Source: Physcomitrium patens
Taxonomy: Eukaryota; Streptophyta; Bryopsida; Funariales; Funariaceae
Direction: 5' to 3'
Length of the DNA stretch: 64,000 nucleotides
Assembly: GCF_000002425.4 (NCBI RefSeq)
Contig: NC_037274.1
Span: 12,115,552 to 12,179,551 of the forward strand
In this document: piece after piece, positions 56,613-64,000 of the stretch
How positions within the stretch are numbered: the first letter of the stretch is position 1
Layout: each line of letters opens with the position of its first letter
Notes under the pieces: model-generated
Told to the model about the DNA's origin: nothing
Databases searched by the model: none
Seen by the model: only the letters and a program-made list of their open reading frames with translations
Made by a program: the position numbers and the translations under genes

Positions 56613-57484
56613 GCACTCTATATCTTCTATTGGCTCTAATCTTTGTCTTTTTGATACTCTTGGTGATTGGTCATTTTTTTTAAGATTTGAAAATTTTATT
56701 TGCAAATCTCTCATCTTACATATGATTTCATGGATGCCCATTTCTTCTTTCTTTGATGTAACCATTGAAGGTTGAATCAAAGATGTTACGTGGGTAGTAG
56801 ACACTTTTACCTTAAATGCTTATAATGGTCTTTGAATATCTACCCTATCTTTTCTCCTTTCTCTTTTTGTTAAAAATCCTACTACCTCTTCTACTTCTTT
56901 TTAATTTTTTATCAGTCTTTCATCTTCTTTTTTATCTTTAAGCATGATTTCTAACTTCTCTTGTAATTCTCTATCAGCCGTTTGAAAAAAAGAGCTCCAT
57001 TTTACTTAGATCTAATAATTGCCTCTCTTTTTTTGATAAAAAAAATCTTGTTTTTTAAACTTACTTAATAATTTTGTTGCTAGAAGACTCTTTTTTAGAC
57101 TTTCAACCCATTCAAAAAATAATTTCTTTGTAATTCAATCAGTATCTTTTAACAAAAATTCATCCTTCAATGCTTGAGATAATTGTTTCTATGAACCTCT
57201 TAAATATCTTAGAATAGATCTTATATGATTTTTTATCTTTGATACAGTAGCCAATTTAAATAACTAAACCATCTCTTTTTTTGGAATATGCTTCAAATCC
57301 ATATTTTTTACATAGGACATTAAATACTTTATAATATCTTTTCCTTCAAATTCATTAATCTCATTCAAAACTACTTATAATACTTTATTTGTTATATCTT
57401 CTTTATACTCTTTAACTTATTATTGTTGCATGAATAAGGCAAAAGCCTCAAACATGCTTGCAGAATTGGAATCAAAATACATAT
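56613..57484 (-). pseudogene. N-terminal gag of C
   Basis: Start near 57482 (MYFDSNSASMFEAFALFMQQ, equivalent to MHMDPSIASMFQAFSL of A2). It runs through a run of stops to 56804-56613 (GIHEIICKMRDLQIKFSNLKK, matching MEEIIRGMRDLQIKLARLEE). Interrupted by the solo LTR just before the zinc knuckle. Confidence 0.78.
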
Positions 57485-57620
57485 CATGTCTTCCACTAGT
57501 ATCTCTACTTGTAGCTCCAGTCAAAGTGGTATTCATAGTCTTTCCTTCAATTCTCTTTCTTTCCTTCTCTGTAATTCAAATAATCCAAGAAAATATTCTA
57601 AATACCTTCAACCACGAGCT

Positions 57621-57639
57621 TTCAACTTCGAGTTCACCA
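57621..57639 (-). other. primer-binding site of C, decayed tRNA-Trp type
   Basis: Minus strand TGGTGAACTCGAAGTTGAA against TGGTGAACCCGACGTGAA of A2: first eight bases the same, then substitutions and a one-base gain. Confidence 0.6.
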
Positions 57640-57644
57640 AATAT

Positions 57645-59241
57645 GTTGTGACATATGAAGTATTGCTTAAAAATGCACCATGCACTTGGTTGTGGAAGGT
57701 AGAGTGAAAATTACAACAACAAAATTCTAACTCTAATAGAATACTAAATAAACTCTAATTAAACTATAATAATGCTAAATAAGCTTTAATCAAATTCAAA
57801 AGAGTCCTAAATAAATCACAAATAAAATAATAAAAAAACTTAAAGAAATTCAAAAGAAATCCATATTAAACCTTATAAGAATCTTTAAAGAATCTTAAAG
57901 AAATTTTAGAATAATCACAAATATCTTAAATAAATCTCAATGAAATCCTAATTTAATCTTAGTTAAAATCCTAATGGACTTCAATCAAATCTTTGGCAAA
58001 ATCCTAACTAAATCTTAAATCCAAATCCAAATCCTAGACAAATCTTAAATTCTAAACCAAATCTTAAGTAAATTTAGATAAATCTCAAATCCTAATTAAA
58101 TCTTAAAAAAATTCTAAAAATTAGGCCAAATCCTAATCAAAATTTAGATCCTAAATCAAACCCTAACTATATCTTAAATCCTAAATTAAATCCTAATCAT
58201 GTCCTAAATCCTAAACTAAATATAAGGTAGTTTAGAACCTTGATATCTTTTAATTAAACCATCAATCTTATTTAAAATATTATAGACCTTTCAATTTCTT
58301 AATTACAAATAGGTGAAATAAGTTTGAAGACAATCGCACTTATCAATTGAAAGAAAAATTCTAATATCTGCTGGAGTGTAAGCCGGCCTCCTTCTCCAAC
58401 CTTAATATTAATCTTCTAGTACTAATATCTTTCCTTTGTACTATCAAATTAATCTTTAATTTTTTATATATGTAAGAAGACAATTCTATTATCTATACAT
58501 ATAACTTTCACTCAAATTCAAATGATAGATTGTAAGAAATCTTGGAAATTCTCACTAGACTTAAAATTCTACTTTCTAAGACATCAATCCACTTAAACCT
58601 CAATAATTCTCAATTCAACTATTAGATCAAGCTAAAATTCACAATACAAATTAAGTACAATTATAATCATTGATTTATAAATTTTATACTTATAGATCTA
58701 CTATAAAATTCTTAAAATTGTCCAAAATTTCAACTATATTTTATTTCACAAAAATTTGAGTCATCTAAAATAATCTTGATTTTGTAAGGCTCTTACAAAG
58801 TCATTACAAATCCAAATCATATAAAATCAATGCTCATCAAAATCTTATTAAGTTTGCTATCAAATTCCATTCTCCAATCTCCAAAAGAACCTCGAAGTCA
58901 CTGTAGGTGTACAATTATGTGCCTTGAGGTCTGATTTCGACCCAAGTTGACAATCAGTCTTCTTTGGGTATCAATTATTAGCTTCTTGAGATAAATTTTG
59001 CTAAAATATTCTTAAGTCATTCCTAAATATACTTGTATTATTTAATTATTTAATTTAATTTATTTTTTCTTATTCATAAGCTCATTTTGTGAAAGAAAAT
59101 ATTAGTATTTTTTAGTTTTACTATTCTTTTGACTATTATCTATATTTCTAAGATAATTTTCTATAATATTTTGAACTAAGATTTTCTATAATATAATAAA
59201 TTCTACACTCTTTCACTTATTAGTTGTATCACATTATGACA
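57645..59241 (-). repeat. 5' LTR of C
   Basis: About 1.6 kb, plus-strand start TGTGACATATGAAG (boundary good to a few bases) and end CACATTATGACA. Partner of 48269-49885. Confidence 0.8.
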
Positions 59242-59860
59242 ATGTGAAATAGAGGGTGGATCTTCATAGACTCTGATAGATGTAATTGATTTGCAACAAG
59301 GTTGATTTGTTTACAAATAAGAAAAGGTCCCTGCTTATGATATTCCAAATTATCACAAGGATGAATAGACTTGATATTGTAATAAAATAAATATATCTTA
59401 TCACTTACATTGAATTGTAGTTACTGCTTGCAAAAGGCATCTACATTGGTCTTTTGTCATTCTTAAGCTTCTTTTAATTGTGTCTTTATTATTATATATA
59501 CCTATGATAAATGATTTACTAAATCTTTTACCACAAGATTATCAACTTTTAAAAAGTCAAAAGTATCAAGTTATAGATGATAACCATAATTGGCAAAAAA
59601 AGGTGTTTATTGAGTGGAAGAGTATACCAAATTATTGTTTATAAATTTTACCAATGGCAAAAGAGTTGTCCAATTATCTTAATGATAATTAATGGTACAC
59701 CTCAAATATTGCTTCAAAACTTGATTTACTTATTCCGTTTACCTATTAGTTTGAAGATAAAAAGTCAATATGCTTTGGCAATCCATAATACCAATAGATA
59801 TTATCAATGAAAAGCTTACGTATTTCTGAGTCATCAAATTCACTTACTTGTTATTTTAGG
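59242..59860 (-). pseudogene. integrase core of chromovirus K
   Basis: Minus strand: SEIRKLFIDNIYWYYGLPKHI, NQVLKQYLRCTINYH, LPLVKFINNNLVYSS, TPFFANYGYHL, YHKQGPFLICKQINLV, SMKIHPLFH. The last codons meet VSLLEP at 48268 across element C. Decayed relative of H and L. Confidence 0.82.
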
Positions 59861-60810
59861 ATAAAAATATATATTTAGAATGCTTTAAATCACAATATAT
59901 AGTGAGTAGTATAGAAATCCTTTGAGAAATAAAAAATTACAATGTTAGTGGTGGAGATAGAGTCTTAATAAGTCTTGGAGGTAATTATCTTCGTTGATTT
60001 AGTATTTTTATTTATTGTTGAGTATTAAGGATTATCTATTAAGTTTAATATTTATGTTGGTCTTCTATCTATATGTACTATTCATAAAAACTATAAATGT
60101 TAGTAGTTAGAAGAAGCATGAGAAAGAATCTCATGTCATTTTAGTTATTGTTATAAAAAATAGGATTTATGGTGGAGTTAAATTGATGTTTATTATTATC
60201 AAAAATCACGAAGGTAGGAAAATGTAGCCTTACATGGATATTAGCATTATAAAAACATTATAGGATTTTTCAGAATTTATGTAGAATTTATTTATAATTT
60301 TTTAGGAATTTTTAGAACAATGTTTAAGATCTTGGTAAAAATAAGTTTTACCACTTTGGAAGCCATTATGAAGAAAGGGAGTAAGATTTGAAGGTCACAA
60401 GAAGTTCCTAAGCTAATTGGGTGTTTTTAAACACCATGGTGAAGTCAAAAATATGAAAAAAATGAATTTTACTAGTAAAAAATAGGAGAATCAACAGCTA
60501 GTCTAGTTAAATTTTAAGGATAATAGCTAAATCATATAAAAATTTGAAAGAAATTGAATATTTGAATCAAAAGATATGAATTTCTAAAGTTCAAGAAGAA
60601 AAAATCTTTCGTAGAAAAAATATATTTTAAAGGATTTTACTGCAATTTGGATATTTTTTATAAAGTGAAGAGGTTTTGAGAACCAAGACTTTTTATATAA
60701 GTTAAAGGTGGAATAAATCACTTATTAGAGCTTAGCCAATAAATTAAAATTAAACTCTTTACAGCTAGATACTCTATATATTTTTAGATTGCAAATCATG
60801 CCATACAATA
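59861..60810 (+). repeat. M-type LTR remnant
   Basis: Ends TACAGCTAGATACTCTATATATT... GCCATACAATA, the same terminus as 47149-48247, and its last 270 bp match that copy. The left border with K is not resolved. It joins K to L. Confidence 0.55.
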
Positions 60811-62162
60811 ATATTTTACTTGTAAAGATAAACTTGAGTAGAGTAAACAAGTTAAAGTATAATTTGATGCTTTAAATCTTACAAAAAATGAAAAAAATGC
60901 ATCTTTTGATCAACAAAGAATAATTCTCTTGAAGTGGAAACATTTTTATTTTTGAACAACAAAATCAACATTGATTGTTGATTCAATCTTTGTCAAGCAA
61001 ATTCAATCAAGTATGTCCTTTGATCTTCTTGTCCATAATATCAAAAATAATTCTTCTAATTTTCATGATACTTCCAAGTTTGAGTTCAAAAATAACCTAT
61101 TATATTTCAAGGAATAATTATACATTCCAAAAAGTAGGATATTATTACATATTCTTCAAACTCATCATGACTTTCCAATAGCTGGACATTTTGGTTATAA
61201 CAAGACTTTGAAACTAATATCAAGAGATTTTTGGTGGCTTCAAATATAAAAGGCAGTCAAAGACTTTATACAATCATGTGATATTTGTTTAAGATTCAAA
61301 GCTCATTGCCATCAATCTTATGAACTTCTTCAGCAATTACCTATTCCAAAACAATTGAGGTCTTTTGTTTCTATGGATTTTATAAAGGATCTTCTAATCT
61401 GAAGTTCGTATAATTCTATATTTATGGTAGTAGATCATTTTACCAAGATGGAATATTTTGTATTGTGTATAAAATTTATCACAAGTAAGAAATGGCTAAA
61501 TTTTTTTTCACAACATCTATTGCTATCATAGATTATCTAAAGATATTATATTAGATAAAAAGACTCAATTTATATTAAGATTTTAGAGAATCCTAATCAA
61601 GATTTTAAAGGTGGATATAAATCTCTTTTCAACTTTTCATCTTTAAACTAATGGAAAAATAAAATAGATAAATCAAGTGTTGGAGCAAAACTTGAGGTGC
61701 ATTATCAACTATTATTAAGATGATTCAACAACTCTTTTACCATTGGTAGAGTTTGCACACAATAATTTGATACATTCTTCTATTTAATAAATACTATTTT
61801 TTGCTAACTATGGTTATTATCTACAACTTGATATTTTTAACTTTTCAAAAGTTGATAATCATGTAATGGAAGATTTAGAAAATCATTTGTTAGAGCTACA
61901 TGCAATAATAAAGGCACAATTAAAGGGAGCTCAAGAATGATAAAAATATTAATATAGATGCTTATTGCAAGGAACAATCATAATTCAACATAGGTGATAA
62001 GGTATAATTATTTTGTCACAATGTTAAGACTACTCGTCCTTGTGTTAAGTTGGACTATCATAAGCTTGGACCTTTTTTTATTAGTAAACAAGTCAAACTT
62101 ATTGCTTATCGATTATATCTACTAAAGTCAATGAAAATCCACCTTATATTTCACATGTCCAT
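60811..62162 (+). pseudogene. chromovirus L: RNase H scrap and integrase
   Basis: Begins TCKDKLEW (start of the RT connection, as in H LTYKDKIEW), then jumps by deletion to SFDQQRIILLK after RNase H. Integrase zinc part HHDFPIAGHFGYNKTLKL and FIQSCDICLRF near 61165-61290, SMDFIKDLL with core D near 61375, then INQVLEQNLRCIINYY, LPLVEFAHNNLIHSS and SMKIHLIFHMS at the end. It breaks at 62163, in the same FHVSLLEP region as K, by an A-type LTR end. Confidence 0.8.
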
Positions 62163-62194
62163 TGTTGTGTTGTAATATGACTATATGGTGAAAG
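62163..62194 (+). repeat. first 32 bp of an A-type LTR
   Basis: TGTTGTGTTGTAATATGACT... GGTGAAAG matches the A LTR start TGTCGTGTTGTAACACGAGT...CCGTGAAAA. Preceded by CCAT (62159-62162). The rest is beyond chromovirus J. Confidence 0.6.
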
Positions 62195-62762
62195 TGTCAC
62201 GGCCATAATCATGTAAGCTAATAATTACATATAGAAATAGGTAGAAGTAAGTAAAAGTAGATAAAAGTAAGCTAATCCTATAATATTTAATATAGAAGCT
62301 TCCTAAAAACTTCCTAGATGCTGCTTTGACTTCATAGGTGTCTTTAATTGACTTTTTGGATTAGAAACGTGGTCAACAAGTTGGCCATGTGCCACACATG
62401 TTGTTAGCTTGAAGATCAAGCTAACTATGTGGCCCACACGTAGAAAAACTTGCCTTGTAAGTCAAGGCATGTGTCCTACAAAGTCAACACATATTGGAGG
62501 TCCTATAGAACGTCGCCACGTAGCCCCTAGTTAGATAGTATATATAGAGACAAGAGTGAAGGCTTCTTCACTCTTGTCAATTCCTTTCTTGCTTCTAGTC
62601 CAGGTTCAAGAGTCTTTAGTTTCTTATCTTGTGGCAATAGCCATTCCAGTTTCCTTTTAATATACCTACTTGTTTATATTTTGACTTATTATATCGAGAT
62701 AGCCTTTTGGTGTATATTTTTCCTCATCGAGTCTTTGTCCTTGACAGATTGACAAGAGTACA
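62195..62762 (+). repeat. 5' LTR of J
   Basis: 568 bp, TGTCACGGCC to CAAGAGTACA. Followed at 62767 by a decayed initiator-Met primer site. Confidence 0.78.
62539..62547 (+). promoter_or_regulatory. TATA element of the J LTR
   Basis: TATATATAG, with GCCACGTAGCCCC about 25 bp upstream and a pyrimidine-rich TTCTTCACTC about 30 bp downstream where transcription might start. The position late in the LTR suits the U3/R border. Confidence 0.5.
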
Positions 62763-62766
62763 TTTA

Positions 62767-62779
62767 CAATATCAGAGCT
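62767..62779 (+). other. primer-binding site of J, initiator-Met type
   Basis: CAATATCAGAGCT against the common TGGTATCAGAGCC; nine bases, ATCAGAGC plus T, are kept. Confidence 0.6.
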
Positions 62780-62958
62780 TTGTTTTTTCTTGAGTAAGAG
62801 TGGATTACCCCTTTCTCTTGACAAGACATAAGCGTATTAGAAGTTTGCGGATTACCCACTTCTAAACTGATATTGTTCTTAGTATCTTCTTTGTTATCAA
62901 GTCTTTTTTTTCTTTTGTCTTGAGCAATATCAAACAAATTTTTCTTCTTAGTGTCATT

Positions 62959-63964
62959 ATGGCAGAGCTTGTTGAAATGAAGAGTGCAATGGCATAAATG
63001 CAAGAGCAAATGAGGGAGTTAATGCTTACGATGCATCAACTCAATTCACCAACACAGGAAAGAACAAGAATAGCAGAAAGTGGAGATATAAAGATGATCG
63101 AAGCTGCTTCAACATCTACAACAAATCACATTCCTTCTCCAATTGTACAACATCATATAAGCACTAGAGAACCAAGAATTGCCTTACCTGAGAAATTTGA
63201 TGGTACGAGATCAAAGTTTCGAGGGTTCATCAATCAAGTACAATTGGCAATTGAACTTCAACCGCAAAGCTATCCAACTCCAGGATCACAAGTCAAGTTT
63301 ATTGGCACTCTACTTTCTGGTTCTGCATTATCGTGGTTTTCGTCTTTTCCTGAACAACGAAATCCAATATTGGACAATTTGGAAGCTTTTTTGGCGGAGT
63401 TTTGATCTATGTATGGTGAACACGATGCAACTCGTGTTGCAACAAATAAGATCCAAATTCTGCGACAAGGAAATCGCTCAGTAACAGTATATGCTTCACA
63501 ATTTTGACAACTTGCAATTGACATCAAGTGGGATGATGCTGCACTCATCAGTCAATTTTTTTATGGATTGCAATACGAAGTAAAGAAATTGATGCTAAAC
63601 TTACCTGATCCTCAAACTTTGAGTCAAGCAATCGATTTTGCATTAAAATGTGATAATCGACTTTTCGAATTTCGATCCGAGAATCATTCACGGGAACCTC
63701 AACGTTATTACTCAATGGCAACATCAACATCTTTGCCAAACGTACATTCAGAAGTAGAAGACATGCAAATTGACGCGGTACGTTTTAAACCCCTAACTGA
63801 GCAAGAAAAGATTCGTCGTCGTCAAGAAGGATTATGTTTATATTGCGGAGAACCTAAGCACACTGCTCAACATTGTCCAAAGAAACGACGCAACTATAAA
63901 ATGAGGGGTACGACGGTCAAAGAAGACAACATGTCGAAAAACGGATTCGTCCAGCTACAATAGG
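62959..63964 (+). pseudogene. gag of chromovirus J
   Basis: Start ATG 62959 (MAELVEMKSAMA). TAA at 62995-62997, TGA at 63403-63405 and TGA near 63507 fit CAA, CGA and CGA. Capsid core: IALPEKFDGTRSKFRGFINQ (near 63178), LLSGSALSWFSSFPEQ, LDNLEAFLAEF, then SVTVYASQF and DDAALISQFFYGLQ. The zinc knuckle CLYCGEPKHTAQHC (CX2CX4HX4C) is intact near 63836. TAG at 63961-63963 ends the frame; the other frame reads ATIGTVQLEPYTIPN across that point, typical of the start of the protease part, so a one-base shift near 63945 is likely. Of all gags here this is closest to intact. Confidence 0.88.
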
Positions 63965-64000
63965 GACCGTGCAGCTGGAACCTTATACAATTCCTAATGA

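Larger units (their letters stand above)
48269..59241 (-). mobile_element. retrotransposon C, complete but decayed relative of A
   Basis: LTRs 48269-49885 and about 57645-59241, a tRNA-Trp-like primer site, gag, protease, RT, integrase and polypurine tract in order on the minus strand. Flanks ACAT (48265-48268) and ATGT (59242-59245) are both one transition from ACGT, which is also what the interrupted K codons (CAC GTG) require. An additional C-type LTR sits inside gag. Much more decayed than A2. Confidence 0.88.
62195..64000 (+). mobile_element. chromovirus J, 5' part, runs off the right edge
   Basis: 5' LTR, primer site and gag on the plus strand, inserted in the A-type LTR scrap. Same lineage as H by LTR similarity. 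The least decayed element in the window. Confidence 0.85.

Noticed and set aside
54880..56616. A firm target duplication for the solo C LTR
   Set aside because: ACGT and GCAC agree only after three assumed transitions from GCGC; kept as weak support, not counted among the clear cases.
1..64000. A fungal origin, with repeat-induced point mutation explaining the stops
   Set aside because: Not excluded, but the Athila/Tat-like gag and primer site, the tRNA-Trp match and stops in CGA and CAA contexts fit a plant better.
1..64000. A defence, biosynthetic or other multi-gene host system
   Set aside because: Every readable protein segment belongs to gag, protease, RT, RNase H, integrase, chromodomain or the D-family ORF3.

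Overview
The window is a pile of nested, decayed long-terminal-repeat (LTR) retrotransposons of the Ty3/gypsy type. I found no host gene, rRNA, tRNA or CRISPR array. The DNA is AT-rich, and most in-frame stops read as C-to-T changes (CAA to TAA, CGA to TGA), as expected for old methylated repeats. A land plant is the best guess. One family's primer-binding site matches, from memory, the 3' end of plant nuclear tRNA-Trp. A second has a degraded site like that of plant Athila/Tat elements, and a third has a degraded initiator-Met site. A chromodomain lineage resembling the Tcn1-type elements of fungi and non-seed plants would fit a moss, lycophyte, fern or similar genome, but this is inference.

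Families (my own labels). A (copies A1, B, A2; relatives C and I): gag, an aspartic protease with an unusual D-H-G/S-S motif, then RT-RNase H in the -1 frame, then integrase; LTR about 1.3 kb (A) or 1.6-1.7 kb (C). D (D1, D2, G): Athila/Tat-like, gag with up to four zinc knuckles, D-S-G protease, RT, RNase H, integrase and a 3' extra ORF with a coiled-coil tail; LTR about 0.8 kb. Chromoviruses (H, K, L, J) with a C-terminal chromodomain. E, F and M are solo or truncated LTRs with no coding part of their own in view.

Layout. 1-2711: A1 (minus), whose 5' LTR sits inside the 5' LTR of B. 2712-7342: B (plus), inserted in D2. 7343-11803: D2 (plus), gag plus ORF3 without pol, with a solo E LTR; D2 lies in I (11804-12833). 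12834-15388: broken E LTR holding an unidentified 1.6 kb AT-rich insertion. 15389-36791: D1 (plus), carrying a solo A LTR (itself holding a solo E LTR) in gag, and the complete A2 (22862-33229, minus) between RNase H and integrase. A2 in turn carries the solo F LTR next to its polypurine tract. 36792-46858: chromovirus H (plus), split by the complete G (36886-43185, minus). 46880-59860: chromovirus K (minus), split by an M-type LTR and by the complete C (48269-59241, minus), whose gag holds a solo C LTR. 59861-62162: M-type LTR and chromovirus L. 62163-64000: a scrap of A LTR cut by chromovirus J, which is the best preserved and runs off the right edge.

The most informative signals are the junctions. 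Families A, C, E and F leave 4-bp target duplications that mostly have, or can be inferred to have had, a central CpG, while G leaves a 5-bp one. Several different LTRs share the same terminal modules. No non-retroelement system was found.
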